Positions 23,269 to 35,827 of a stretch of DNA of 64,000 nucleotides are shown here, in pieces. The notes under the pieces were generated by a model. That model was not told the origin of the DNA. It searched no databases and saw nothing but the letters and a program-made list of their open reading frames with translations. The stretch is taken from positions 558,001 to 622,000 of the forward strand of contig WTXD01000002.1 of the NCBI GenBank assembly GCA_022496205.1, read 5' to 3'. Position numbers and translations under genes: made by a program. Origin of the DNA: Gloeopeniophorella convolvens. Its lineage: Eukaryota; Basidiomycota; Agaricomycetes; Russulales. The stretch's first letter is position 1. Every line of letters begins with the position of its first letter.

Positions 23269-24222
23269 TCAGTTCGGGGGTTCGTAGAGGTAGCCTCCGT
23301 CACGGTCTGCGACACCGAAGGAGATCTTCTCGAGCACTGCATTCGTCGTCGGGTCCACCAACGCACACTCGACCTTGTCACCTGCGGCAATCGGCCCAAC
23401 GCCTGCTGGTGTGCCCGTGAGCACTAGGTCGCCTTCTTCGAGTGTCATGATCGACGAGATATGCTGGATGAGCCGGGGGATGCGGAAGATCATGTCCTTC
23501 GTATTGCCATTCTGCTTGATCTGCTCGTTGATCTGCGCAAGGCTGGGTGAGGTCGTGAGTAAGAGCGAGCGCCGCAAACACACCTTCAGCCAGATGTTCA
23601 AGTTGTGGGGGTCAGTGACCTTTGACTTTGGGATGTAAGAGCTGTCGTTGCATATTGTGAGTTGCGAGGGGTGCTGATTAACCACCACGTACACACCTGA
23701 TTGGAGTGAACGTATCGAATCCTTTGACGGCTGACCACGGGAGACCCTTCTTCTTGACCTCGTCTTGTAAATTCCGTGCGGTCATGTCAATGGCGAGAGC
23801 TGGGGCCCATTCAAACGATGTTCCGCTATCGGGACTGGACTAGCTCACCATATCCAGCAATATGGTCATTCGCATTGGCTTCGAAGATGTTACGTCCACC
23901 CTTCCCGATGACAAGGCCAAGCTCAACTGGTGTGACTGTGATGAGCGGAGAGCAGCCAGACAGCCACTATTAAGCGCACCTTCATGGTGGGCACTAATTC
24001 CCCGGGGTATCTCAATAATGCCGCCAGCGGGTACGTAGCTGGTTGTGGGTTTGAGAAAGAAGAAAGGCTCCTTCGGAACGGCGTTCTTCAGCTCTTTGAC
24101 GTGGTCCGCATAATTGCGCCCAATTGCAACTATCTTTCTTTGAGAGAAAATATCAGGATCGTGCGGCAACCTATTGATGGATAGACTTTCCTCCCGCTAC
24201 GGACGAAGGAGGCGGCCGCCAT
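23269..24222 (-). CDS. Fumarylacetoacetate hydrolase family, acylpyruvase (FAHD1 type)
   Basis: Metal-dependent hydrolase. FAHD1 relatives split acylpyruvates and decarboxylate oxaloacetate, often in mitochondria. A short first exon (24222-24187) reads MAAASFVRSGRK. A 53-bp intron follows, then IVAIGRNYADHVKELKNAVPKEPFFFLKPTTSYV, the family's N-terminal core. Later exons give the metal ligands (HHE, then E in VELGLVIGKGGRNI) and [35 protein letters not shown]. The C-terminus has KQNGNTKDMIF and LEEGDLVLTGTPAGVGPIAAGD. Six exons, normal length for FAHD1. The start was chosen because only this splice joins an ATG in frame to the core; an open frame just upstream of the core (from 24169) has no ATG and is mostly intron. 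Head-to-head with AP-2 mu, 147 bp apart. Confidence 0.9.
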
Positions 24223-24369
24223 GGTTGTCAGTGAGCAAAGCAAGCGGAGGCAACGGAGAGGCGCGGGTGCTGAAAGTGATGACTGATTCAAGTTGCGTGA
24301 TCTGCATCCGAGGTCTGGCCGGGGTCATCGGCGCCGCTCCGGACTCTCAAGCAGCCTCGCTCAACGACC

Positions 24370-26169
24370 ATGATTTCAGTGCGTGGCGACTCACTAGAGC
24401 GTTCTCTTGGCATAGGAACGTGCACTTATACGACCACAGGCATTCTTCATCTTCAACCAGAAAGGAGAAGTGAGCACGAAGCCACTGCTCACCGTTTCAG
24501 GGGTTGACACATCCCCCGCAGGTCTTGATCTCGAGGCTCTACCGTCCGGACGTCAGGTGCATAGCTCCCCAGGCTCGATTATTCGGACGCATGCTGAAGG
24601 GCGTCATCCAGGCGGTCAATATCAGACGTGTTCCGTATACAGGTCATTTCCAGTAGTGATGTTCGGTCTCCCATCATCACCCTTGGGTCCACAAGCTTCT
24701 TCCATGTCAGGATTAACAACCTCTACCTCGTAGCAGTGACAAAGTACTGTTATCGACCTCTTATTCTTGCGTCCTCCTGACCCGAGAGCATAGGAACAAC
24801 GCAAATGCAGCGCTTGTCTTCGAGTTCTGCTACAGGGTCATCTCAATCTGCAAGTCATACTTTGGAAAGGTCGACGAAGAATGCGTGAAGAATAACTTCG
24901 TCTTAATATACGAGTTGATCGATGGTGAGTAGCTTGCGAGCGCGGTGTGACATCGGCTGACTGCCATAGAAATCAACGACTTTGGATACCCCCAGAACAG
25001 TGAAATAGATACCCTCAAGACTTATATCACAACGGAGAGCGTTGTATCTTCTCAAATTGCCGCCGTATGTCGCGTTCACGTTCTCCGTCCTCTTCTCAGA
25101 CCATTCTGTTCGTCGACAGGAGGAATCATCGAAGATCACAACCCAAGCCACAGGTGTCACAAGTTGGCGACGTGCAGATGTGAAGTACAAGAAGAACGAG
25201 GCGTTTGTTGATGTCGTAGAAACAGTCAACTTAAGCATGAGTGCCAAAGGCTCGTGCTGTGAATCTGCGACCCCCTGCTATGCTAACTTGTCGTGGTTTC
25301 ATAGGCACCGTCCTGCGTGCAGACGTTGACGGCCATATTCTGATGCGCGCGTATCTGTCTGGCACTCCAGAGTGCAAGTTTGGTCTCAATGACAAACTCG
25401 TGATCGACAAGAGCGAACGAGGGGCTATTGACGCTGTTGAGCTCGATGACTGTCGGTTCCACCAATGTGTGCGATTGAATGAGTTCGATTCGACTCGGAC
25501 CATCAGTTTCATCCCACCGGACGGGGAGTTCGAGCTGATGACGTGAGTGCGAAGGGTATTTATCCACATCAGCCTCCACTGACACTGTTCTAGCTACCGA
25601 TCGACCTCGAATGTGAAGCTGCCATTGAGGGTGATACCTACAGTCAACGAGGTTGGAACAACGCAGGTCACATATCTCATTATCGTGAAAACGAATTTCG
25701 GGAACAAGCTCTCCGCGACAAACGTCGTGCTTCGTATACCCACGCCACTAAACACGACCAGCGTCGACTGCAAGGTTCAGACAGGCAAAGCAAAATACGT
25801 ACCTGAGGAGAATGTGGTAGTGTGGAAGTAAGCGCTGCTAGTATACCCGAAATCCTGCTCTCATAATTGCCTAGGGTCCCACGAGTCCAAGGCGGACAGG
25901 AACTCACCTTTAACGGGACTGCTCAGCTCACCAGCACAACCACCCGGCAAGTGTGGGCTCGACCACCAATAGATGTCGATTTCCAAGTCCTTATGTTCAC
26001 ATCTTCTGGTTTGATCGTGAGATTCCTCAAGGTGTTCGAGAAGAACAACTATCACAGCATCAAGTGGGTGCGGTATCTTACGAAGGCCAGTGGGACGTAT
26101 CAGATACGGGTGAGTACGCATGGAAATCATCGGGGTGATAACTGACATCCTCACTCGCTTCAGTTCTAA
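24370..26169 (+). CDS. APM4: AP-2 complex subunit mu
   Basis: Medium subunit of the AP-2 adaptor, which picks cargo with tyrosine-based signals for clathrin-mediated endocytosis at the plasma membrane. Eleven exons (24370-24378, 24440-24469, 24522-24556, 24612-24743, 24794-24924, 24970-25064, 25120-25249, 25305-25542, 25594-25827, 25875-26109, 26164-26169) give 424 residues, the usual length. The start [18 protein letters not shown] and the longin part ([15 protein letters not shown]) are typical. The mu homology domain begins [24 protein letters not shown] and ends [19 protein letters not shown]. The last exon codes only Phe and the stop. The intron after SMSAKG appears to use a GC donor (25250); using the nearby GT instead would delete AKG. 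Confidence 0.95.
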
Positions 26170-26629
26170 GTTCCTGCCGCACACAGACCATATCTCATCA
26201 CATGTATCACCCGGCCTATGGACATTACTTACTGCTTCACCGAGTAGAGATCTGAATCATCGTAGATTCATTTTAGCCGGCTGCTCGCTGGGCCCCTGTG
26301 CACGCGGCTGGCGCATCCAGACCATTTGTGCGATGTGAAGTGCATCGGGAGCGCAGGCACGCGAGAGCTCTGAAATACCCGGATTTGTCTTCATGGTACA
26401 CTGCTAGCGAGTGATTGCATCAGGTTGTCATGACTGTACACGCCGAGTGCGCGCCCGAAAGAGATGTGCGGGCGTCACTGGCCTAGCACCGAGTCTGAGT
26501 GCGGCTGTAGTGACGGCACAGTGCTTAGAGCAGAGCAACGCGTCCTCTGCGCTCAACAACATACCGCAACCGACCTCCCCGGAGACACCCCTTGTTCCCA
26601 TCTCTTCCACATACGTTGGCTCATAAGCT
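26170..26629. other. Intergenic region before the SAPS gene
   Basis: About 460 bp holding the AP-2 mu 3' end and the promoter of the SAPS gene. No gene or strong repeat seen. Confidence 0.5.
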
Positions 26630-29600
26630 ATGTTCTGGAGGTGATTGCGCCCGGGTTCTTGCGGAAGGCGTTGGAGTTCACAGAATTTCGCCCCACTGCT
26701 TAGGTTCGGCTTCACCAACGGCTCTTCGATAGACGGCCTCCTCGACAAAGATGATGTCTCATTAGAAGCGATACTCGACGAGGACGACCTTTTACAAGAA
26801 TGCAAGGCTCAGAACACGCGCCTCATCGACTATTTCCAGAGGATAGACGTACTGCAGCGGTTACTGGGTTATGTCACAGGACAGATAGAGGGGGAAGAAC
26901 GAGGCAGATTCAAGTGCGTGCCAAGTCCTTACTTGCTCGCCCATCCCTCAAACAGCTCTTTTCTTCAACGAAGATATCCTTATGTCGCAACCGAAGTTCT
27001 CTGCAGCGAGATATGGTCCATCGTCGAGACCTGTCTCAACAACACGGACCAGTTGCTCATCCCGTTCTGGGAGACTGTGCTGGATCGCACGCCGGAAGAC
27101 ATGAAGACACAAATGACGATGGCCTCTCATTTCGCCAAAATCAATGCTGTATTCCTGAGCAAGAAACCCGCAGAGGTGACTGCCGCTTTCCTGCGCCGTC
27201 GTGTTGCCCATCCGGAAACCCGCTGCAGATGCTCCAATTCATTCGAGCACAGCGCGATATCATCGAACGAATACTCCAACACATCGAGACACCCTCATTT
27301 TCCGATCTACTTGTACGGATAATACAACTAGACGAGCATCCCGCTGGAGCTGGCGTACTCGAAGTATGTCTGCATCCCGACTGACCCCTCGCTTCTGCGC
27401 CGAGTCGCGCTCATGCCGAGCCCACAGTGGCTCTCTGAGGAACGTCTTATGACAAGGCTCGTCAAGCGCCTTTCTCCAGCCCACTCACCAGACATGCATA
27501 TTGTGGTGGGGGACCTTATCAAGGGTATCATGTCAATGTCAGCCCCTTCACCTGCCGCTGGGCTCTCAGAAGGACTCCAAGCTGGGTTGGCCTCCAACCG
27601 CTTCGCCAGAGAATTGGCCAGTCGGGACAACGCGCAAACTCTGGTAGACTATATCCTCAGCAATTCCGATAGTCCGACAGCTCTCCGGTCGAGCAGTGAC
27701 ACATCTGCGGACAACGAACCAGATAGCCCAACGACGCCAACCCTGCCGAACTATGACTCTTCCATATCATCAATTGTCAACTCGATATGCATGGTCATAG
27801 AGCTCATTCGGCAGAACAATTCGGACTACTTCGAGCCATACCTCTTTCACACATTGCGAAACCGACTCATCCATGTACAGCAACAGCTTTCCACTCGTGA
27901 TCCTGAAGAAGGTCGCATCGCATTGGAGGGAGCAATGAAGGAAATGGTAGACCGCATGGGTGTTGTGCACCTAGGCCCTCTGCTGGAGATTTTTTGCGAC
28001 AAGCTAGACCAGCTAAAGCCTTATTTGCGAAACCCACGATCATCAGTCAGTGCTCCGTGTCCAAGCGTGTCCGTGCTTCTGGCTGAACTTGCTTACAGGA
28101 TGGGCCTGTCTCTACCACGGTCGGGAACATCACTCCTCTTACATTCGAGCGGTACAGAATTTGCGAGTTATACGCGGAACTTCTTCACTGCTCGAATATG
28201 TCTCTTCTCAATCGCTCTGCCGAGTACAACTATCTCTACGACTCGGATGGCCGCTTGCAGGGAGGACTGTCCTCGCTTGAAGAATTAGCACAAGTCATAT
28301 CCATGGGTTCTGGTGAAGAAGACAACCGCGATACCATGGACGAAGGTGCGGACGAGATTGAGCCTGCGCTTGAGTTCCCAGTCCACGGCGCCTCTCAAGA
28401 CTCTCCATCGCTCCTGGACTCCGATGAGGACATGAGCGATGACGAAGGACCTGGTAGCTTCGAGGATGATCCCATGGAAGACGTTACTATATCTGATGAA
28501 TCGAAATCTACAGACGTCAGTCCAAAATCGAGTTCTGGTTTCTCATCTCCTACGCATACCCGCTCCCCCGCCGACACACTTTCAAGCCCTGCGTCTCCGG
28601 TCTCAGCTTCGCCACCAGAGGCGCCCTCCCCAAGCGGCAGCATGCCCCTACCTCGGCGGAGAGCCTCAAATCAAAGCATCGGCTCGGAGGGTTCGACCAT
28701 TGGTCGTCGCTCAGCTGGCTCGAGGCGGAGTTCCAAGAGGCTCACCTTGACGGACCTGTCACAGACTGGACTCTCCATTCCCGTTGGAGAGAGGCTCAAG
28801 CAGAAGATACTGGACGATAACGTGTTGAAGACCGTACTGGTAAGCGTATTGCTACATGCCGTATATTGTGTTAAACCGTGGCTCGTAGGACCTTTTCTTT
28901 GAATTCCCGTGGAATAATTTCCTCCACAGTGTCGCGTACGATCTTATCCATCAAATTCTCACCGGACGCGTGGACGGCGGTGCAAATCGACTGCTCGCGA
29001 TATCGCTTTTCCGAGACGCGAAACTCATGGAACGAATCGTGGAAGGGCAAAAGCTCAACGATGCCGAAAGGTGAGAGCATTCTCAGCTACAAGCCGTTCA
29101 TCCATTGAATTGCTTTCAGCTCGAAGCCTAAAGGGGTTCGCCTGGGATATATGGGACATCTCACCCTCATTTCAGAGGATGTGATCACTGCACTCGAGCA
29201 TTTCCCCTCAGACTTGAGACAGATCATCGAGGAAGCCGCGCCCCAGCCGGCTTGGGACGATTATGTACGCGGCCGGTACAAGGAGACCAAGAGGAAAGAC
29301 ACAAGCCTGCTCGGTGGAGGCAAACCGGCCGTGTCCGCGAATGCAGCGCGGCCCAACAACCAGTGGCAGGTCGATGAAGAGGACACCAGTGCCTCGGCCC
29401 CGCCTCCTGCTGTCAAGATCGATGCGCAGGAAACTAAGGGCGAGTTCCGTCGTGCGACAGGCTCAAGACCGACACTAAGCAACACCGCCGATTTCGGTGT
29501 GGGGCGTGCCGCGGATGACGATGACGATGACTTCACATCTGCAACACACCCCACAGTAAGTGCTATCCCTGGGCCCTCCACTCGTCAACTGATCCTGCTA

Positions 29601-30241
29601 CTGCAGTTCGCGCAGTACCTTGCACACGAGATGCAGCCACGTGAAGAATTGGCTGGTTCTTCCTCCGATGAGGAAGATGGTGGTTGGCTCGCTCAGTCTC
29701 GATTCGACATGCAATTACAGTCCTCGGTGCCAGCCGGAGGGCGACCTCCCTCGAGGGAACGTCGGCCACTCAGTGAGACCGGGGTAGAGGTATGCTCCCG
29801 CGTTGCCGGTACTAGCTTGTGCTCACACATTGTTTTTAGAGTGTCTTCCCCCCCGCTCCTGCTGACAGCCCCTTTTCTGATCCTTTCGCGACGGATGATG
29901 ACGACGTATACACATGAATTCATGTGAATTCACCCAAAGCTGATCCGACCTTTTAGGATGATGGCTTCGGGCCATTTTCGGACTCGGCAGCGGCATCCAG
30001 AAGCGACCCATTCAACCTCTCCTCGAGTTTTTCGGACGATATCCAAGAAGCATCTTTCGATTCGTTCGGCGACTTTGGCGAGTTCCATAGTGCAGGTGAC
30101 GGTGAGACCACTCCCACGGCGGGGAGTTGGACGTTCGCCAGCGGGTCTAGCCACAGTTCGTCAAGCGATACTGGCGAAGGCTCGGGTGATGAGAAGGAGA
30201 GCGGCACGAAGTTGACAGAGGGCGCGAAGCGGGATACATGA
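26630..30241 (+). CDS. SAPS-domain protein, Sit4/PP6 phosphatase regulatory subunit
   Basis: Regulatory partner of the Sit4/PP6 protein phosphatase, in the Sap155/Sap185/Sap190 and PP6R family. It acts in G1 progression, TOR signalling and traffic. The 11-nt first exon (26630-26640) reads MFWR with the second exon, the family's usual start; FGFTNGSSIDGLLDK follows. About 11 exons give roughly 1,000 residues. The SAPS core includes LQECKAQNTRLIDYFQR, VLQRLLGYVTG, ATEVLCSEIWSI, then VSTTVGNITPLTFERYRICELYAELLHCSNMSLLN and FLHSVAYDLIHQILTG. An acidic Ser-rich insert (28310-28700) splits it, and the C-terminus is acidic and Phe/Asp-rich (DPFNLSSSFSDD, SFDSFGDFGEF). The ninth or tenth intron carries a perfect 16-bp palindrome. 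The stop is at 30239-30241. Confidence 0.94.
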
Positions 30242-31059
30242 TTTATGACTAATTGTATGGGCAATACGATGTATTGCTCCCCTGTTCTATGGACTGTACG
30301 GACCCGACAGAGGGTTGCTCGTGAGCTAGCACATAGCATATGGATCTGATTGGTCGGGTAGAAGATATTGCATTCGGCACGGTATTGATTATATTACCTT
30401 ACCCTTCATCTTGCATTGCGTCACACGAGACCCCTGCGAGGCCACGCAGGAGCGTTCACTGATATCATTCGGTGAGAGGACGGCGCTCTCTGAGCTTCTC
30501 TGAGTGGCCGGCGCAAGGCCGGCGTCGATCGGCTCAGGGGAAAAGCCGCCGGCTTCATCTGCACGCCGGTACTTTGCTGACGCGTATTTGACTCTCTGCC
30601 CGAACAAACGCCCACCACTGCTTCTCAGCGCTCCCGAATTTCCCCAGCATTTGAGCGTCAAGTCGCAATCACCCGGTCCTACTTCGTCGGCTTACTGGCA
30701 GGCGCTCATAGACGGCCACATCGCCGGGGAGCAAAGTACAACCGTCGTGGTTCCCAACCAATCAAGCCTCTCGGGACGTCCAGGAGCGCTGGAGCGATGT
30801 CCAGTTCTCAACATCTCTGAATGCCGACTCCCATACTTACGGCATGCCGGGCAACCCTTCAGCCGACCTATCAACCATGCGGCACATCGTGAATCGCATT
30901 CATCGTCAACGCCAGGAACTGCTTGGGATATCCGGTCGGCCACGATGCGCACGTGAGTTCAGTGCCTACCACACGCCGTCGACCTGTTACATCGTCAATC
31001 CATCTGCCACCACCACTGGGTACAGAAGGCAGGCACTCTGTGACCTATAACCTTCCCAG

Positions 31060-31532
31060 AGGTTGGCTTTCCGGACTTCAAGTCCCCCGTTCCGCAGGCT
31101 GCAGCGCGGCCTCCAAATGGTGGCTCGTGGTCCCTGACTTGCAATTACCCAGAGTCGCCTGAAAGCCGTATATTCTCCAAAGCCTCGGCGTTCCTGTGCG
31201 CACCTGCCTATTACGATCACTGTCTGCTGTGTTGCTGTGCCGACTATTGGTGCTGCGCGACCCCTAGGACAGGTGTTCTATACCACCAACCCGGGAATAA
31301 GGATCGGGGGTACCCTCGGTCTCTGCACAGAGTTCCCTACACTCGTGAGGACGACGTCGACTTCGACATCAAATCGTGTCCGCCAACATCGGTTCGAAGC
31401 CCGGGGTATCTTCACACACCTTCGGTCAGCGCGTCTATGGCCTATATCGAGCATATCATCTACTTTCCCGCCAGTTCGAAGTACTCATCTGCCAAGCGCA
31501 TCTTCTCCATCGGGGTCCCGGCTCCCATCTAG
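31060..31532 (+). other. Possible Cys-rich exon or pseudogene fragment
   Basis: An open stretch of 157 codons without a usable early ATG, preceded by a good acceptor (ccttcccag). The donor gtgagt at about 30955 would join it in frame to the exon-like block at 30711-30954. It contains a tight Cys cluster (HCLLCCCADYWCC) and an acidic patch (REDDVDFDIKSC), then stops at 31530-31532. No family recognised. It may be a decayed or real but unknown gene; one cannot tell from sequence alone. Confidence 0.25.
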
Positions 31533-33343
31533 ATTCTCTTCATTTGGCTTCCAGGCATGCTACCTGTGCTCCCCCTACACGCGTATCCGTGCCAGCTGCG
31601 CATACTCCGTGAAGACGGTGTGCCAAGGACGATCACATGAAAGGGTTATTACGCCGCAAAAGGCTCTCTCGACTTACTACAGGCTGTTAAGCTGGCGGTG
31701 CTTGGCCTCGCCTGCAGCCTATGTTCTTTCACTGGCGCCCAACTGCACCCCGTCTTTCATCCCGGAGCCTTTGGAACCTCGGGTCTCGGCCGGAATCTCG
31801 GTCAAGCGTCAATCCTCCGGCAGCAGGCCTGTGCTCGTTCTGGCAGGTGGGCACCTTGGTCGACCCTATTTGGCAGTTAGAGTGCTTTCTCCACGTGCTC
31901 GCGTGTTCGGAGGAGGTCGGGAACACTCTCGGAATCTCAGAAGAAAGCTGGATTTGGGTTGAAGCTGGCCACCGGCCCAAACGGTCTGTGGTACCCGGAC
32001 CCCCTGGGAAGCTTCGATTCAATGGCTACTTCACCGTGCTGGGAGCCTTTCGCTGGCGCCGGAGTGGATCCTGTAAGCCGTCAATGTGCTTCTTCCCGGC
32101 TGGTGGGGAAGCACCAATGTGCATGCAGACGCGCCGGAGAAGACAGGCCCTCTGATTTCGAGCTGACGCTCAAGCGCTCATCTCCCATGGCGGCCATCGA
32201 CAGATGCCCTCGGTGCGTGACGCGTGCTGCTGATCCAAGAATAACCGCGTCTAGAACTCAATGGGAGCGTAGCGCCGTCGACGTAGTATCAGTCCACGCC
32301 CGTCGCCCGATGTGTCCCCAAATCAGAAACGTCCATTCCGTCCACTGCGTCCTGCCATTCAACTCGTGTTTAGTGGCACGCTCGCCGCAAGCACGCGATG
32401 GGGACGTATCAGGTTGGATTTTCGGAAGCTGCGCTCTGATGGTCATCTGACAGCATATGCCCGTTTATGGTATCTCACGCGTTGCTTGCCCCGGCCGACT
32501 GCGCTTACTCTGCGTCCTTCAGCTGCACTTAAGCGGCCTCGTGCCGAACACCAGGCGGCGCGCCTTCTAGAATTTGCATCTGGCCTAATCGCACCACCTC
32601 ATCGATGCGGAAGTGTCAGTCCGATATCTTCGCGCCTCCAACGGTACACAATCACATTCCGGAAGAGGCACCACGTCCCGAGAGTCGTCCGTATACAGAA
32701 CTCCGGCCATTTGTCCCTTGTTACCTTGTTCAGACACTCTAAGCGCCTACCTCCACTTTCACCTCCTTTCATAGCTACATATTCGCCTTGCTCGGAATGC
32801 CGACAAACTTGTCTTCACAACTTTGTGCTACTTAACGTGGCTGTGCAACACCCATGGCCAGCTGAACGGGATTCATCGATCTCTTCGAAGCCCACTCGTG
32901 TTTTGATGAGCACTGCATATCTTTTGTGTCCGAATTGGCAGCTGCGGGGTTCGACGAAAGGAACATGCTTTGGCAGAATGGAATGTTCGACGAAAATTCC
33001 AACCCGAACCTGGACTTTCATGCCTGAAAGCCGACCTCTGAGTATCTGTGGGGCAAGCGGGACTTGCTCGGGCTGATTAGATTAGATGGTAATTGCAAGA
33101 TCCGCGAGCACGATGGGGATGTGCCGATCAGCGCAATATCGCGAGATCGACAGATAATTAGTCAGCCAACTCTGACTCGGGCGCTCTACCACACGTTAAA
33201 CTTTGACCAAACGCTTCAGGCAACGCCTACCGGACAGGTCGTCACCGTCATTGCCAACGACTGGTCTCACTCGCTCGAGCCGCGCTCACACTGAATTTTT
33301 TTGGGTTTGAAGGCGCAACTTTTTAATCGTTCCGTGGGGTCTT

Positions 33344-33391
33344 AGGATCGGGGATTGCGGTCAATCGGCAACGGCGAGGATCGGGGATTGC
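33344..33391. repeat. 15-bp direct repeat, two copies
   Basis: The 15-mer aggatcggggattgc occurs at 33344-33358 and 33377-33391, 33 bp apart from start to start. It lies in the gene-poor region. Function unknown. Confidence 0.75.
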
Positions 33392-34262
33392 CAGATCGAA
33401 TACTTCCTTGCAGCCTCTTTCTCCTCCTTTGCGTCCGTAGGGTTGTACCCTGCTTGCGTCCGACGGGCTGTACCTCATTCGGCACTCGGTGTTCGGTGTC
33501 CAGCATCGTCGGTCTACGCTACGCGCCCCTGTGTGTCTTCCGTTGCCTACAGCCGCAGTTGCAAGACCTACTCCGCGGACGAGCGTTGGCACCGGGCACT
33601 GGACAAAGCCCCGATATTTCAGCATCCTGATTGGCCTGACCTTGATGAGCACCGGACATCATCATGCCACTCTCACGAGGTATGTGCACGGTGTTTCTTC
33701 ATATTCCAGCCGGTCCCAATTCTTCCATTCCAGCGCCAGGTGTCGATCTCCAGCCTTGTACCGCACACCTTAGCCCAGCATACACTCGAATGCGTGTCCG
33801 TACTCACTGCGTCATCGCTGCCTTTGTTCTCGATTTCAATTGGAGGAGGGTTACTTTGATTTGCGGATGCAGTCACGACCGCAACCCCCGGCTTCGAATT
33901 TGTCAAAGCTGGGAACCGTTCGAAGGAGATGCCGCCCAAGGTGAAGCTCAAACGCCGGCCAATTTGCGCTGAGGTCCTATCTTGTCCCTATCCCTGTCTT
34001 CTCACATGCAACTCGTCGGCCTCCTGACGTATGTGGACGGACACGATCTGCACGCAGAGGGCAACCATTGGGTGCATCCCCGCTCCCGCTCGGAATCCCG
34101 TTCGGAATTTGAGGACGGCTACAGCACCCTCGCGATCGCTAATCATTCAGCATGCCGCATCCTTTCGACCAACAGTCTCTCTGATCGACGGCCTTGCCTT
34201 TCGCATCGCCATCGCGAGCCCCAAACGCGGCCTCCGTGTGTGCTCGCCCTTGGGCGCAGGCT

Positions 34263-34418
34263 CTTGGGTAGAATTCTGTTGAGATTTACCCGAATCAGCA
34301 GGCCGACTCCACGGATCTCGACCTCGCCGTCTGCCTTGCCTTCTTAGCTTACGACCAGGCCTTGCTCACAGGGGCTCTTGCAGCGCGCATCACTGAGAGC
34401 TGCTGGGTAATTGACTAA
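34263..34418 (+). other. Possible terminal exon fragment
   Basis: After an acceptor-like gggtag, 51 codons run open to a stop at 34416-34418. They include DSTDLDLAVCLAFLAYDQALLTGALAARI (shown only in part), which reads like a folded helical C-terminus. No matching upstream exon was found, so this may be a relic. Confidence 0.2.
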
Positions 34419-35173
34419 ATGCCAGTCAGATGACGATCTGCTGCGTCGGATGCTTTGAAGCGAGGTGTACGATATGTTCAGTAACAGGAGCGTTGGAGCG
34501 TTGGGGTGCGTTGTGCCCTGATTCGTTGATCTGCGTTGACTGACGATGGACGAGAAGACATCTCACCGTTAAACCCGGACTTACACAAATATCAGATACC
34601 TTATTCAAGGGGACCTTCGGCGTAGGGTAATCGCCGCACCGACGTGCACGCAGCCGTCCTCGCGTGCGCCACGCGTCGGTCTCTTGCCTTTTATGGACAA
34701 CCGACGATCCTCGCACACCCTACATGGGGAGGCACGCGTCGGTTCAGCGGCTGCCCGTGCAATATTACGACAGAGTCCCTCGATGCCTGGGTGTGGTGTA
34801 TGGAGACGTGGTCGAGGGTTTGACTCAAGGGGTCGCGTGCGTGTAACGTGCCACCGGTGAGTATGCGAGCTTTCTAAGCACAGCCTACCGGACTCATGCC
34901 TACCGGGGCTGGAGAAGTGCGGTAGAACCAGTGAACCAAGCACTTCGACGAAGGAGACCGTTAGTGCCATTCCTCATGTTTGCAGTGAGTCCTAGGCACG
35001 GCATTAAGGACAATGAAAGGTCCCAGGTAGACGCTTTGCGATCGCTAATGGACCCCACGTCCATCTCACGTATTTGCTCCGGAGGTGGACGAGGCAAAAT
35101 GAACCGTTCATGATTTTCTCGATATGTCGTAACTGGCGCCGCATGTTGTGGCACCGCATTTACCTATATTATA

Positions 35174-35193
35174 GCTTACGCTTATGCGTAAGC
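35174..35193. repeat. Perfect inverted repeat, 8-bp arms
   Basis: Arms gcttacgc and gcgtaagc around a 4-nt ttat loop. No gene nearby; it is not positioned as a terminator of any gene I can see. Confidence 0.7.
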
Positions 35194-35670
35194 GCGGCGT
35201 CGCCGTCGGGCCAGGTCCCTGGCGTTCGCTGGCCTCATTCACAACACGTTGTTGCGCATAACGACAGTCGAAGGAGGGGGCGTCGCCCCTAATTGGCGCG
35301 TGGCGTGCAGAACCACGGGCTCCTAGGCTGCGCGTGATCATTTCTTTGTGTGGCGGCAACAGAGCCCAGGGCAGGGTCCATTAATCGACTTCTAGTGGCA
35401 CCGTTTGTTCTAGTGATATTTGGGGCGCCTGCCACAGGCCTGGTTACAGCCCTGCAGTCACTGTGCCAACAGTGCCAACAAGTGAGGTGGCACAGGGGGT
35501 AACGCGCCAAACGAACATTACGTGGGACACCGCGCCACAACCGCGTCGACGCGTTCGAGCCGGGTGCGGCAGACTGCGGCCGTGGGATGCTGAGCTGATG
35601 CTCACTCCGAGAACGGAAGCAGGAATATTTCCAGCGAATTGCGAGCAAATTTTCTCTGCATTTTTCGGAG

Positions 35671-35703
35671 GGGGTCCGTGCGGAACTTTATGGTACGGAC
35701 CCC
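35671..35703. repeat. Inverted repeat, 9-bp arms, 15-nt loop
   Basis: Arms ggggtccgt (35671-35679) and acggacccc (35695-35703). It may form a hairpin or be a pair of protein-binding half sites. Confidence 0.7.
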
Positions 35704-35827
35704 AGGAATATGCATGATGTCAGGCGGTCGAACGATCAGCTCATTCGGATGGAATATCTTTTGGCTTTCGGAACGTCAGGCGGCAGTGCTATGTAGCGAG
35801 TAAGTATAGAGTGCACTATCATCACTC

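Noticed and set aside
23230..23290. tRNA-like segment (tagctcatgcggtaaa...ggttcg)
   Set aside because: No acceptor stem or anticodon arm can be paired, and it overlaps the acylpyruvase C-terminus.
24134..24169. N-terminal extension LPHDPDIFSQRK of the acylpyruvase
   Set aside because: It has no ATG, and splicing MAAASFVRSGRK directly to IVAIGRNY places this stretch inside a 53-bp intron.
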